Shown here: piece after piece, positions 21,347 to 29,917 of the stretch
How the letters are laid out: every line of letters starts with the position of its first letter
Numbering within the stretch: the first letter of the stretch is position 1
Assembly (NCBI GenBank): GCA_026416515.1
Contig: JAOAEZ010000003.1
Location: 1 to 42,839, forward strand
Origin: Hydrogenophilus sp.
GTDB lineage: Bacteria > Pseudomonadota > Gammaproteobacteria > Burkholderiales > Rhodocyclaceae
Direction: 5' to 3'
DNA length: 42,839 bases
Position numbers and translations under genes: made by a program
The notes under the pieces: generated by a model
The model's input: the letters and a program-made list of their open reading frames with translations, nothing else
Told to the model about the DNA's origin: nothing
Database searches by the model: none

Positions 21347-21527
21347 GACGAAGTTCGTGGGACAAAAAAGTCGCGGAAGGAAGGTGGAAGTTCGCTGATT
21401 ACGTCCAGGTGTGCGAGGGCAGCAAGAGCGTTTGCTGCGGGCGGCGTCGCGATGAGGAGGGCGCGGGGTCTGTTCTTGACCGAGATGCCCGATTTCGCGT
21501 CTGCGAAAGGGGTTTGCCTGCCCAGCG
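21347..21527. other. Unassigned 181-base segment between convergent genes
   Basis: This is the longest gene-free stretch in the window. On the minus strand one frame is open from inside bioD to a TAA at 21343-21345 and reads without stops for about 60 codons, including RPRALLIATPPAANALAALA and VISELPPSFRDFF, with mostly G/C third positions. Two plus-strand frames are also open through most of it. I recognise none of the translations, see no start codon with a ribosome site, and find no terminator. A gene remnant or a short unrecognised RNA are both possible. Confidence 0.4.
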
Positions 21528-22172
21528 TTAAAGGCCCGGGGTGTAAGGGATTACCGCCAGCAGCGGAGCGGGAAGCCGCGCGCGAAGGGTGGCGATGTTG
21601 TCGCTGAGGGCTTCCATGGAGGGATCAAGCGTGTTGGCGATCCAGCCAAAAAGGGGAAGGGAGCGGGCGAGAATCGCTTCGGCAGTCAATAGGGCATGGT
21701 TGAGACAGCCCAAACGAAGACCGACGACGAGGAGAATCGGGAGAGCGAGTTGTTGGGCAAGGTCGGCAACCGTGTGATGGTCGGTGAGCGGCGCATACCA
21801 GCCGCCGACGCCTTCGACGATGAGGAGGTCGGCGTGCGGACGAACGGCGTCGACCGCCGCGACGATCCGGGCGAAATCGATTGTTTGCCCTTGCTGCCGC
21901 GCGGCAAGGTGAGGGGAGATCGGCGCTGGAAAAATGTAGGGAGAGATTAGGGAGTCGGGAAGAAGATGGTTCGAGGCGGCTTTGAGCCGTTCGACGTCTT
22001 CATTGCGGCCGCTGGGATTGCAGCCGCAGGCGACCGGTTTGAGACCGATGGCGCGCCAGCCAGCGGCAACAGCTTGTCGAAGAAGATAGACAGCGACGTG
22101 GGTTTTGCCGATTTCGGTGTCAGTTCCGGTGAGAAAGTAGTGGCCGGGGGGGAGAGGGAGGGTATGATTCAT
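21528..22172 (-). CDS. bioD: Dethiobiotin synthetase
   Basis: The 214-residue ATP-dependent carboxylase closes the ureido ring to give dethiobiotin. It has the P-loop variant GTDTEIGKTHV (16-26), KPVACGC with the conserved Lys, and VEGVGGWYAPL. It is the last gene of the biotin run, and its ATG overlaps the stop of the bioF-bioC fusion (ATGA). No terminator is seen after it. Confidence 0.94.
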   Translation of the reverse strand: MNHTLPLPPGHYFLTGTDTEIGKTHVAVYLLRQAVAAGWRAIGLKPVACGCNPSGRNEDVERLKAASNHLLPDSLISPYIFPAPISPHLAARQQGQTIDFARIVAAVDAVRPHADLLIVEGVGGWYAPLTDHHTVADLAQQLALPILLVVGLRLGCLNHALLTAEAILARSLPLFGWIANTLDPSMEALSDNIATLRARLPAPLLAVIPYTPGL

Positions 22173-24241
22173 AGGGCGCTCTTCCGCTCTAGGAGAAGAT
22201 AGAGAAGTCGATAGGTGAGGGGAAAGCCGTTCGCTGTGCGTTCAGGGGCAAGGGCAGAGAGTAGACGGTCGCGCCGATCGCGGGTGAATGCGGGGGGATG
22301 TTTCGAAGTGGCCGTGGCACCGATGCCGCGAATCGCCGCCAGGAGTTGAGTTTCGTCGGGGTAGTAGAGGGTGAGGGTGGTGGGGGAGAGGGTGTGGATG
22401 CGAAAGGGAAAGAGCGTGAGCGTACTGCGCCAGGCGGTTTCGTCGACGAGAGGGGTAAGAGGAGCCGGTTCTTCGAGACGACAGTAGGCGCGGGCAAGTT
22501 CGGGAAAGGTTCCCGCAAGGACGATGGCGGCGGCAAATAGCCCGCCCGGGGTGAGAAGACGGGCGGCTTCTGCAAGGGCGGTGACGGGCGCACACCACTG
22601 CAGGGCGCAGTTGCTCCAGTAGAGGGCAAGAGAGGCCGTAGGGAGGGGAACCGCTTCGAGCCGCCCAACGAGACGAATTCCTGGAAAGTGAGGAGGAATA
22701 GCGGCGATAAGAGGTAACGCCGCGTCGAGGGCGATGAGCAGACGGGGGGTGGAAAGACGGCTCTGATTGAGAGCGTGCAGGAGAGGAAGGTCGCGACCTA
22801 CACCACAACCCGCGTCGAGCAGGAGGCCGGGGGGAAGGGCGGAGGAGGTGGTGAGCAGATGGTGGTCGAGAAGGGCCAGGAGGGCAAGAGCGGCGTGACG
22901 TTGCGCACGGTCGTGGCGGGGATAACTGTGGGCCCGCCGGCCAAAAGCGGCGCGAATTTGCGTTGGTGGAGGCGAGGGAGGAAGAGAGAAAAGAGGGGCG
23001 GAGAAGGAGGGACGCGCCGCCGCGGGGGGAAGGAGGTCAAGGAGAGCGTCGGCAAGAGTGTCGATCTGAGAGGGGGTGTGGGCAGCGGTGAGAGAAATGC
23101 GTAGCCGAGCGCTACCGGGGGGAACGGTGGGGGAACGGATCGCGGGAACGTAGATGCCGCGTTCGGCCAGTTGTTGGGAGAGACGAAGAACTTGTTGGTC
23201 ACTGCCGATGATGAGGGGCTGAATAGGGGTTATGGAGGGGAGGAGGTGAGGAAAGAGGTTGAGGGGGTGGGTTTCCACAAAGGGGGCAAGGGCACGCCGC
23301 AACCGAGCGGTGAGGGTAGTAAGGTGGGTGCGCCATTGAGGGGTTTGCCGAATGAGGCGAATCGCGGTTCGGATGGTTTCAGCGATCGCCGGGGGGAGCG
23401 CGGTGGTGTAGCGGTGGGTGCGGGCCGTTTGGTCGAGCCAGGCGATCGCTTCGGCGGTACCGAGGATCGCCGCCCCCGCCGCTCCAAGGGCTTTGCCGAA
23501 GGTGGCGATCCAGAGCCAGTTGGGACGAGGGGTAAGGGAGAGGTGGAAGTGGGTGCCTTGCCCTTCTGGACCGAGAAGACCAATTCCGTGCGCGTCGTCG
23601 ATGATGAGAAGGGCTCCGTAGCGGTCGGCAAGATAGTCAAGGTCGGTCAGGGGGGCGATTTCACCCTCCATGCTGAAGACGGCGTCGGTGACGATCACTT
23701 TGATGGGTTCACGACTGTGCGCCAGCCAGCGGGCGAGGATGGCAAGGTCGCTGTGAGGATAACGGCGAATACGAGCACCCGCTGCGCGAGCGAGTTGCAG
23801 GCCGTCTACTAGGGAGGCATGAACCCATTTGTCGGCAAAGATGACGACCGCTTCTTGACCGAGAAGGAGAGTGACGGCGGCAAGATTGGCAGCGTATCCA
23901 GAGGTGAAGAGACGAGCAGCCGGAAATTGAAGCCAGGCAGCGAGTTCGGCTTCAAGGGCAGCGTGGGCTTCGGTGTAGCCGGTGAGGAGCGCTGAGGCGC
24001 CGCTGCCAACCCCCCAACGGCGTACCGCTGCGGTGAAGGCGTCGATGAGGAGAGGGTGCGTGGAGAGACCGAGGTAGTCGTTGCTGCCGAAGTTGAGGAG
24101 CGTTTGACCGTTGCGTACGAGGTAGGGGGAGGGACTGGGAGCACGGGGAGTGTGACGACGAAGGCGACTTTCTGCGGCGAGCGCTTCTTTCCAGGCGAGA
24201 AACCGTTGGCTCCAAAGATCGAGAGTGGTTGGCGGGTTCAT
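22169..24241 (-). CDS. Fused 8-amino-7-oxononanoate synthase / malonyl-ACP methyltransferase (BioF-BioC)
   Basis: This single 690-residue frame joins two biotin enzymes. Residues 1-405 are BioF, a PLP enzyme condensing pimeloyl-ACP and alanine: FGSNDYLGLS (51-60), SGASALLTGYT (80-90), DDAHGIG and the PLP lysine Lys250 in TFGKALG. After a Pro/Ser-rich linker (about 405-428), residues 430-690 are BioC, the SAM-dependent methyltransferase that starts pimelate synthesis. It shows LLLDAGCGVGRD (473-484) and SNCALQWC (543-550). No stop or start interrupts the join. Each end overlaps its neighbour by four bases. The first dedicated and the later condensation steps of the pathway are thus physically linked. 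No bioH-like esterase is visible here. Confidence 0.9.
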   Translation of the reverse strand: MNPPTTLDLWSQRFLAWKEALAAESRLRRHTPRAPSPSPYLVRNGQTLLNFGSNDYLGLSTHPLLIDAFTAAVRRWGVGSGASALLTGYTEAHAALEAELAAWLQFPAARLFTSGYAANLAAVTLLLGQEAVVIFADKWVHASLVDGLQLARAAGARIRRYPHSDLAILARWLAHSREPIKVIVTDAVFSMEGEIAPLTDLDYLADRYGALLIIDDAHGIGLLGPEGQGTHFHLSLTPRPNWLWIATFGKALGAAGAAILGTAEAIAWLDQTARTHRYTTALPPAIAETIRTAIRLIRQTPQWRTHLTTLTARLRRALAPFVETHPLNLFPHLLPSITPIQPLIIGSDQQVLRLSQQLAERGIYVPAIRSPTVPPGSARLRISLTAAHTPSQIDTLADALLDLLPPAAARPSFSAPLFSLPPSPPPTQIRAAFGRRAHSYPRHDRAQRHAALALLALLDHHLLTTSSALPPGLLLDAGCGVGRDLPLLHALNQSRLSTPRLLIALDAALPLIAAIPPHFPGIRLVGRLEAVPLPTASLALYWSNCALQWCAPVTALAEAARLLTPGGLFAAAIVLAGTFPELARAYCRLEEPAPLTPLVDETAWRSTLTLFPFRIHTLSPTTLTLYYPDETQLLAAIRGIGATATSKHPPAFTRDRRDRLLSALAPERTANGFPLTYRLLYLLLERKSAL

Positions 24242-25608
24242 GGGTGCGGTGGAGGAGTTAAGAGGGAAGAGGAAGATGCGCTTCTTGCTGTGCCCGCGGG
24301 AGGGGCGAGGACGGCGGTGAGGGTTCGGTCGATCGCTTCGGCGATCCAGTCGATGAGGGAGAGTGGCGTGGTGAAAGGGGGCATGAGGTAGAGCGTGCGA
24401 CCGATCGGCCGGAGGAGAAGGCCTTGCGTCAAAGCGACTCGCCAGGTACGGGCAGGAAAGTCGGCTGGGGCTTGGGGGAGATCAAAAGCGACGATGGTTC
24501 CAGTACGCCGAATGGGCGCGTCATACCGAGCGGCAATCGGTTGCAGGGCTTGTTGGAGCGCAGCACCAAGGGCTTCAAGGTGCGACCAGAGCGTCGGGTC
24601 GTCGAGACAGGAGAGGGTGGCGAGGGCGGCTCGGCAGGCAAGGGGATTTCCCGTATAGGAGTGAGAGTGGAGAAAGGCGACCGAGAGGTCATCGGCGAGA
24701 AAAGCTTGATAGATGGCATCGGTGGCGAGGAGCACAGCGAGAGGAAGGGTTCCTCCCGTGATCCCTTTGGAGAGGGTGAGGAGGTCTGGACGAACTCCCG
24801 CCGCTTCGTGGGCAAAACGCCAACCGGTGCGACCGAAAGCGACCGCGATTTCGTCAAAGATGAGCAAAAGACGATAACGATCGCACAGGAGACGAAGTTC
24901 GCGAAGGAAGGAGGGAGGATACATGCGCATACCGCCGGCACATTGGACCAGGGGTTCGATGATGACCGCGGCGATTTGCTCTGCGATTTGGGTGAGGAGA
25001 TGTTCGAGTTCAGCGAGCGCACGAGTCGGGTCGTCGGCGGGAGAGGGAAGGATCGAGACGGGTTGGAGAAGAGGAGCATAGGGATCGCGAAAGAGGTGAA
25101 GGTCGGTGACGGAGAGTGCTCCAATCGTTTCGCCATGGTAGCCACCGGCAAAGGCAATAAAGCGGTGTTTGTGCGGGGCCCCTTGATTTCGCCAGTAGTG
25201 CGCAGCCATTTTGAGCGCAATTTCGACCGCACTGGCGCCGTCAGAGGCGTAGAAAGCGTGGCCAAGCGTTTTACCAGTGGCTTCAGAGAGGGCTTCGGCG
25301 AGAGCAACAGCGGGTTCGTGAGTGCAACCAGCGAGAAGAACGTGGTCGAGCCGCGAGAGTTGGTCGATGATCGCGGCGAGAATGGGGGGATGACGGTGAC
25401 CGAAGAGGGTCGTCCACCAGGAGCTGATGGCATCATAATAGCGCCGACCGCTGGGGTCGAAGAGCCAGACCCCTTCCGCCCGCGCGACTTCGAGGAGAGG
25501 AACGCGCCGCTCTGGGTCAGGGTGAAGGTGACGATACATTTGGGTGCAGGGATGCCAAACGGCTGCCAGCGAGCGTTGCGCGAGCGCGGGCGAAGGTTGA
25601 AACATCAT
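24238..25608 (-). CDS. bioA: Adenosylmethionine--8-amino-7-oxononanoate aminotransferase
   Basis: The 456-residue class III aminotransferase makes 7,8-diaminopelargonate using SAM as amino donor. WHPCTQM (18-24) and SSWWTTLFGH are BioA hallmarks. Asp252 in FDEIAVAFGRTG and PLP lysine Lys281 in LTLSKGITGG are present. The C-terminal 20 or so residues (SASSSSLLTPPPHP) are low-complexity. The start is one of two adjacent ATG codons. The stop overlaps the fusion gene's ATG, and bioB ends 51 bases upstream. Confidence 0.95.
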   Translation of the reverse strand: MMFQPSPALAQRSLAAVWHPCTQMYRHLHPDPERRVPLLEVARAEGVWLFDPSGRRYYDAISSWWTTLFGHRHPPILAAIIDQLSRLDHVLLAGCTHEPAVALAEALSEATGKTLGHAFYASDGASAVEIALKMAAHYWRNQGAPHKHRFIAFAGGYHGETIGALSVTDLHLFRDPYAPLLQPVSILPSPADDPTRALAELEHLLTQIAEQIAAVIIEPLVQCAGGMRMYPPSFLRELRLLCDRYRLLLIFDEIAVAFGRTGWRFAHEAAGVRPDLLTLSKGITGGTLPLAVLLATDAIYQAFLADDLSVAFLHSHSYTGNPLACRAALATLSCLDDPTLWSHLEALGAALQQALQPIAARYDAPIRRTGTIVAFDLPQAPADFPARTWRVALTQGLLLRPIGRTLYLMPPFTTPLSLIDWIAEAIDRTLTAVLAPPAGTARSASSSSLLTPPPHP

Positions 25609-25659
25609 GCACTTTTCCGAGGATGGGAAGGTCGAGCAAAGGAAAGGGGAGCTCTGGGG

Positions 25660-26697
25660 TTATTCAGGGGTAAGGTCCAGACGGGCGAGAAGAGCGTCGT
25701 CGCGCTCCGGGGTGGCATTGGCAGCAGTGAGGAGTTTGTCGCCGTAGAATATCGAGTTGGCTCCCGCATAGAAACAGAGGGCTTGAAGCTCATCCGACAT
25801 GGCGTGACGTCCTGCTGAGAGACGAACCACCGCATTGGGAAGAGCGAGACGAGTGACGGCGATGGTTCGAACAAATTCAAAAGGGTCAAGCGAGGGGGTA
25901 GCCGCAAGCGGTGTCCCCGGGATCGGAACGAGGTGATTGATCGGTATCGTTTCGGGAGGGGGATCGAGGAGGGCGAGGACCGCAATGAGGTCGATTCGAT
26001 CCGAGCGCGTCTCCCCCATGCCGACAATTCCGCCGCTGCAGATTTTAAGACCCGCAGCGCGAACGGCAAGAAGGGTGGAAAGACGGTCTGCAAAGGTGTG
26101 GGTAGTGACAATCTGCGAATAGTAGTCGGGTGAGGTATCAAGATTGTGGTTGTAGTAGTCAAGACCCACCGCTTTGAGCGCTTGAGCTTGTTCGAACGTG
26201 AGCAGCCCAAGGGTGGCGCAGGTTTCAAGGCCAAGCGCTTTAACCTGGCGAATGAGATCGGCGACCACCGAGAGGTCGTGGGTTTTGGGGCTGCGCCAGG
26301 CCGCTCCCATACAGAAGCGAGTTGCCCCCGCCGCTTTGGCCGCCTTGGCGCGCTCGACGACTTCCGCCGCAGAAAGAAGTTTGTCGCGGGAGAGACCGGT
26401 TTCTTTGTCGCGTCGTGCCGATTGAGCGCAATAACCGCAGTCTTCCGAGCAACCGCCTGTTTTGATGGAGAGAAGCGCGGCGCGTTGGATGCGATGACTG
26501 GGAAAGTGGCGACGGTGTACTTCGTGCGCTTGATGGAGAAGGTCAAAAAAGGGAAGCGAAAACCAGTTTTCGATCGCAGCGCGTTTTTCACGAAAGCGGG
26601 GAGATTCGAAGAGGGTGTGGAGGAAACCCTCCGCGTCGAGAGGGTTGGGGAGAGTGGATTGAGGAACAGCACGCGAGATGGTCCGAGGAGCATCCAT
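25660..26697 (-). CDS. bioB: Biotin synthase
   Basis: The 345-residue radical SAM enzyme inserts sulfur into dethiobiotin. [13 protein letters not shown] holds the 4Fe-4S cysteines Cys83, Cys87 and Cys90. The enzyme core begins near residue 40; the first 40 residues are an extension without alternative in-frame start codons. The only possible ATG lies within CCATGG, whose other strand supplies the first ATG of the comF frame. No Shine-Dalgarno precedes it. A TAAAAT box about 36 bases upstream could be its -10 element. It heads the bioB-bioA-bioFC-bioD run. Confidence 0.95.
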   Translation of the reverse strand: MDAPRTISRAVPQSTLPNPLDAEGFLHTLFESPRFREKRAAIENWFSLPFFDLLHQAHEVHRRHFPSHRIQRAALLSIKTGGCSEDCGYCAQSARRDKETGLSRDKLLSAAEVVERAKAAKAAGATRFCMGAAWRSPKTHDLSVVADLIRQVKALGLETCATLGLLTFEQAQALKAVGLDYYNHNLDTSPDYYSQIVTTHTFADRLSTLLAVRAAGLKICSGGIVGMGETRSDRIDLIAVLALLDPPPETIPINHLVPIPGTPLAATPSLDPFEFVRTIAVTRLALPNAVVRLSAGRHAMSDELQALCFYAGANSIFYGDKLLTAANATPERDDALLARLDLTPE

Positions 26698-27442
26698 GGC
26701 CGAGAGATACCGAATAGGTAGGATCAGTGATTATTTTACGCGATTTTTAGGAAACTTGGTGGGATTTGTGTGTATCGGTTGCGATCGAGTCCATTCAGAA
26801 CCCTGGCCATGGTGCTGTGCTTGCGCCGAGGCACTGCCGTGGGTGAAAAAGGGAAGCAGTTGCGTGCGGTGCGGAGGGGTCCGAAAGGGAGGGAGAGAAG
26901 AGGAGGAGGTGTGCGAGCAGTGCTTGGTAAACCCACCTCTTTTTTCAGCAGCGCGGGCGGCTTTTTGGTACGCACCTCCAGTAGATCGGTGGGTGCAGCG
27001 GTTAAAGTTCGGACGAGAGTTAAGTTACGGGACCGCATTGGGTTTGGCCATCGGTAAGCATATAGAACCTTATGGAGAGCTGGTAGTACCCGTGCCGCTA
27101 TCGGCTTCTCGGTTGCGGATGCGCGGCTTTAACCAAGCGGCGGTGATCGCCGCGGCAGCGGCGGAGTGGTGGCGATTGCCGGTGAAGGAGAGGGTGTTGC
27201 AACGAGTCCGGGCTACCGAGATGCAGGCGCAGTTGGATCAAAAGGCCCGCGAGGCTAACGTGGCCGGTGCTTTTGTGATATCCACCCCCGCCGCAGTGAG
27301 GGGAAAACGGGTGATTTTAGTGGATGATGTGCTGACAACGGGGGCAACGGTGCGGGCGGCCGCTTCAGTGTTGTTGGAGGGGGGGGCGAGGGGAGTGGAG
27401 GTGGTGGTGGCAGCACGTGCGCGCGGGGCACCTAGAGGGTGA
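26696..27442 (+). CDS. comF: ComF family phosphoribosyltransferase-like protein
   Basis: This protein of up to 248 residues has an N-terminal double zinc-ribbon (CIGC, CCAC, CVRC, CEQC) and a phosphoribosyltransferase fold ending in the PRPP loop [17 protein letters not shown]. ComF is needed for DNA uptake in naturally competent bacteria. Two starts are possible. ATG 26696 has GAGGAG five bases upstream but overlaps the bioB start on the other strand. GTG 26759, with AGGA six bases upstream, gives a 227-residue protein beginning just before the first Cys pair. trmL follows after three bases. Confidence 0.85.
   Translation: MAERYRIGRISDYFTRFLGNLVGFVCIGCDRVHSEPWPWCCACAEALPWVKKGSSCVRCGGVRKGGREEEEVCEQCLVNPPLFSAARAAFWYAPPVDRWVQRLKFGRELSYGTALGLAIGKHIEPYGELVVPVPLSASRLRMRGFNQAAVIAAAAAEWWRLPVKERVLQRVRATEMQAQLDQKAREANVAGAFVISTPAAVRGKRVILVDDVLTTGATVRAAASVLLEGGARGVEVVVAARARGAPRG
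26698..26758. promoter_or_regulatory. Probable bioB promoter region inside the 5' end of the comF frame
   Basis: On the minus strand TAAAAT (26738-26733) is a five-of-six -10 box at suitable distance from bioB, without a recognisable -35 box. I looked for a biotin-repressor-like palindrome (BirA or BioR type) and saw none. If comF really starts at GTG 26759, this 61-base stretch is the true intergenic region. If it starts at ATG 26696, the promoter lies inside comF. Confidence 0.3.
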
Positions 27443-27445
27443 TCT

Positions 27446-27910
27446 ATGTTCCATGTGGTTTTGGTAGAGCCTGAAATTCCTCAAAATACCGGTAATGTGA
27501 TCCGTTTGTGCGCTAATACAGGAGCTACGCTTCATCTGGTGCGGCCGTTGGGATTTATTTGGGGGGACCGCCATCTGCGGCGCGCAGGGCTCGATTACCA
27601 TGAGTGGGCGACAGTGCACATCCACCCCGATTTCGCGGCATGCCGCAACGCATTACGTGCCGAGCGGTGGTTTTTGCTGACGACCCAGGGAGCGGAGCGA
27701 TATGATCAGGCTAGCTTTTTACCAGGGGATGTGCTGGTGTTCGGTTCGGAGTCGCGAGGAGTAGATGCGGCGGTGTCGGCTCAGTTTTCTCCTCGTCAGC
27801 GGTTGCGTGTGCCAATGCGCCCCGGCCAGAGGAGTTTGAATTTGGCCAATACGGTGGCACTCGTGTTGTACGAAGCGTGGCGACAGAACGGCTTCGCAGG
27901 CGGGGTGTAG
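27446..27910 (+). CDS. trmL: tRNA (cytidine/uridine-2'-O-)-methyltransferase TrmL
   Basis: The 154-residue SPOUT methyltransferase methylates the wobble ribose of tRNA-Leu isoacceptors. The N-terminal MFHVVLVEPEIPQNTGNVIR is the TrmL signature, and FGSESRG and RSLNLANTVALVLYE form the knotted SAM site. It follows comF by three bases and converges on gpsA with a 64-base purine-rich gap. One tRNA-Leu, with anticodon UAA, lies 12 kb away in this window. Confidence 0.94.
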   Translation: MFHVVLVEPEIPQNTGNVIRLCANTGATLHLVRPLGFIWGDRHLRRAGLDYHEWATVHIHPDFAACRNALRAERWFLLTTQGAERYDQASFLPGDVLVFGSESRGVDAAVSAQFSPRQRLRVPMRPGQRSLNLANTVALVLYEAWRQNGFAGGV

Positions 27911-27974
27911 GGAGAGAAGGGGAAAGAGGAGGCGGGAAAAGTCGGGGTGGGGAAGGTCGAGGGAGGCGCGCGGG

Positions 27975-28982
27975 TCAGGAAGTCTCAAATTTGGGATCGC
28001 GGGCGAGAAGTTCGTCGACGAGCACGTCGGGGCGAAGGGCCGGCGCGGTGAGAAGGCGATAGACGGCGCGCGTAATCGGCATTTCAACACCGTGCCGGTC
28101 GGCGAGACGGACAGCGGCTGTGGCAGTGGGAATTCCTTCGACGACATGGCCAAGTTGACGGCGAGCTTCGTCAAGGGGTGTGCCGCGCGCCAGGAGAAGG
28201 CCGAGTTGGCGGTTGCGGGAGAGCTCGCCGGTGGCCGTGAGGAGGAGATCACCGAGCCCCGCAAGGCCCATTAGGGTTTCCCGATTTCCTCCTAAGGCAA
28301 CGGCGAGCCGAGCGATTTCCGCTAGACCGCGCGTGATCAGGGCGGCACGGGCATTGAGCCCGAGTCCGAGACCATCGGCAATCCCAGCGGCGATCGCGAT
28401 GACGTTTTTGACTGCTCCACCGATCGCTGCACCCGTGGGGTCAGAGGAGGCATAGAGACGAAGCGAGGGGGGAGGAAGAGTGTGAATGAGATGTTTGGCC
28501 CATTCGCCATCGTGAGCGGCGATCAGGGCAGCGGTTGGGCGCAATCGGGCGATTTCGAGCGCAAAGGTGGGACCGGTGAATAGACCATGCGGCGGAAGGG
28601 GGTGGGGAGAGTGAGCCTTCCAGATACGGGCAACTAAGAGGTGCGGAAGCTCTAGGGTTTCCGGGTCGATTCCTTTGGCGGCAATGAGAAAAGGCAGCGG
28701 AGAGGGGGCTTGGGCGAGCGCGGCAGCGATCTCTGCAAGCGCGGCGAATGGGGTAGCGATTAGGGCGAGTTCGCTTTGGGCGATCGCCTCTGGCCAGGAG
28801 GTGGTGATGGTGATCGCTTCGGGAAGGGGGATTTCCGGCAGGTAACGGTTGTTGCAGCGGTGAGCGATGAGCGAGGCAGCATGCGCTGGATTGCGGGTAA
28901 AGAGGATGACATCATGGCGCACCGATAAGGCAACCGCTAACGCCGTTCCCCAGGCGCCCGCACCGATGATCAGAAGACGCAT
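27975..28982 (-). CDS. gpsA: Glycerol-3-phosphate dehydrogenase [NAD(P)+]
   Basis: The 335-residue enzyme reduces dihydroxyacetone phosphate to glycerol-3-phosphate for phospholipid synthesis. It shows the NAD fold IIGAGAWGTALA, the mid-protein KGIDPETLELPH and a GGAVKNVIAIAAGIADGLG block with the catalytic Lys. The ATG at 28982 overlaps the preceding TGA (TGATG); a GTG directly before it is an alternative. It ends the rhodanese-grxC-secB run, the same order as E. coli yibN-grxC-secB-gpsA apart from one extra gene. Confidence 0.95.
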   Translation of the reverse strand: MRLLIIGAGAWGTALAVALSVRHDVILFTRNPAHAASLIAHRCNNRYLPEIPLPEAITITTSWPEAIAQSELALIATPFAALAEIAAALAQAPSPLPFLIAAKGIDPETLELPHLLVARIWKAHSPHPLPPHGLFTGPTFALEIARLRPTAALIAAHDGEWAKHLIHTLPPPSLRLYASSDPTGAAIGGAVKNVIAIAAGIADGLGLGLNARAALITRGLAEIARLAVALGGNRETLMGLAGLGDLLLTATGELSRNRQLGLLLARGTPLDEARRQLGHVVEGIPTATAAVRLADRHGVEMPITRAVYRLLTAPALRPDVLVDELLARDPKFETS

Positions 28983-29434
28983 CACCAGCCCCAGAGGTGG
29001 TTTTTACGAATATAGCCTCGACCTTGGGGGGTAGTGACCTCCACCCAGCCAGGAATGTCGGCGCGCTCTAGAGGGAAAATGGCATTGGCAGGAAGAGTCA
29101 TAAGAATCGAGGCGTCATCGCTTGGGGCCGAACGGAGGTCAGTTTCGTCAACGGTGATGACCGTACGGGTTGTGGAAAGCAGGTGATCCGGAAGCCAAAA
29201 GAGTCCTCCCCCTTCTTTGTCGCGAATCTGCGCCCAGCCGTCACGGGTTTGAATGAGTTCGACGGGGGTCCCTGCGGCGAGGTAGAAGCGAATCGGCGAG
29301 GTGGGGTCAGGGGCTTCGTACACGGGGGTGGCGCGAACAACACTGAGAAAATCGGCACTCAAAGTAGCGGGCGAATAGGTAAGGAGGAGCAGGGCGAGAA
29401 GCGAGAGGAGGAGAACGGAGCGTGAGGCAGCCAT
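28982..29434 (-). CDS. Secreted SH3-domain protein
   Basis: The 150-residue protein has a signal peptide (SVLLLSLLALLLLTYSPATLSA, cleavage likely after Ala27). Two bacterial SH3-like repeats follow (about 30-85 and 90-148), with the pattern ATPVYEAPDPTSPIRFYLAA and a closing WVEVTTPQGRGYIRK. Such domains usually bind peptidoglycan or protein partners in the envelope. It lies one base after secB and overlaps gpsA. In-frame codons further upstream are the wrong-frame reading of secB and are not part of it. Its specific role is unknown. Confidence 0.8.
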   Translation of the reverse strand: MAASRSVLLLSLLALLLLTYSPATLSADFLSVVRATPVYEAPDPTSPIRFYLAAGTPVELIQTRDGWAQIRDKEGGGLFWLPDHLLSTTRTVITVDETDLRSAPSDDASILMTLPANAIFPLERADIPGWVEVTTPQGRGYIRKNHLWGW

Positions 29435-29435
29435 G

Positions 29436-29915
29436 CTATTGAACCGCGTTTGAGGTTTCTGTCTGCGCCGCTTGTTGCCTTTGCTGCAAATAGAGGACTT
29501 CGAAGTTAACGGGAGCGAGAATAACCGGTTGAAATCCCGCTCGAACCGAGGCGTCCGAGATAACTTCTCGAGCATAGGGAAAGAGAATAGAGGGACAGGC
29601 GACGAAGAGAAGAGGTTCAAACTCGTCTTGGGGGATGTTGCGGATTTGAAAAACCCCCCCATAGGCGAGTTCGATGAGAAAGAGAGGACGTTCCTGAACA
29701 TCGGCTTTGACGGTGAGAGAGAGAAGCACTTCATAGTAGTTGGCATCTTCGAGCGGCCGAGCGGAGGTTCCCATTTCGACGGAGAGACGCGGGGGGTCGC
29801 GTTCGAGAAAACAGGCAGGAGCCCGCGGCGCTTCTACGGAGAGGTCCTTGACGTAGAGTTTTTCAATGGTAAAAAGGGGGGAAGAGGAGGGGTCAGGGGT
29901 GGAGGTAGTAGTCAT
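29436..29915 (-). CDS. secB: Protein-export chaperone SecB
   Basis: The 159-residue cytosolic chaperone keeps preproteins unfolded and hands them to SecA. LFTIEKLYVKDLSVEAP, YYEVLLSLTVKA, and CPSILFPYAREVISD followed by PVILAPVNFEVLY are the family blocks. AAGG lies about eight bases before the ATG. It follows grxC by two bases. Confidence 0.95.
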   Translation of the reverse strand: MTTTSTPDPSSSPLFTIEKLYVKDLSVEAPRAPACFLERDPPRLSVEMGTSARPLEDANYYEVLLSLTVKADVQERPLFLIELAYGGVFQIRNIPQDEFEPLLFVACPSILFPYAREVISDASVRAGFQPVILAPVNFEVLYLQQRQQAAQTETSNAVQ

Positions 29916-29917
29916 CT

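Noticed and set aside
24424..25818. A 464-codon open frame on the plus strand opposite bioA
   Set aside because: BioA is unmistakable on the minus strand; the plus frame has no recognisable motif and reflects the strand bias.
25605..26693. A 362-codon minus-strand frame overlapping bioB in another frame
   Set aside because: BioB contains the radical SAM cysteines and full family motifs; the alternative is Ser/Arg-rich and featureless.
26698..26758. Biotin repressor operator (BirA or BioR type) before bioB
   Set aside because: No palindrome of either type is present in the short region.
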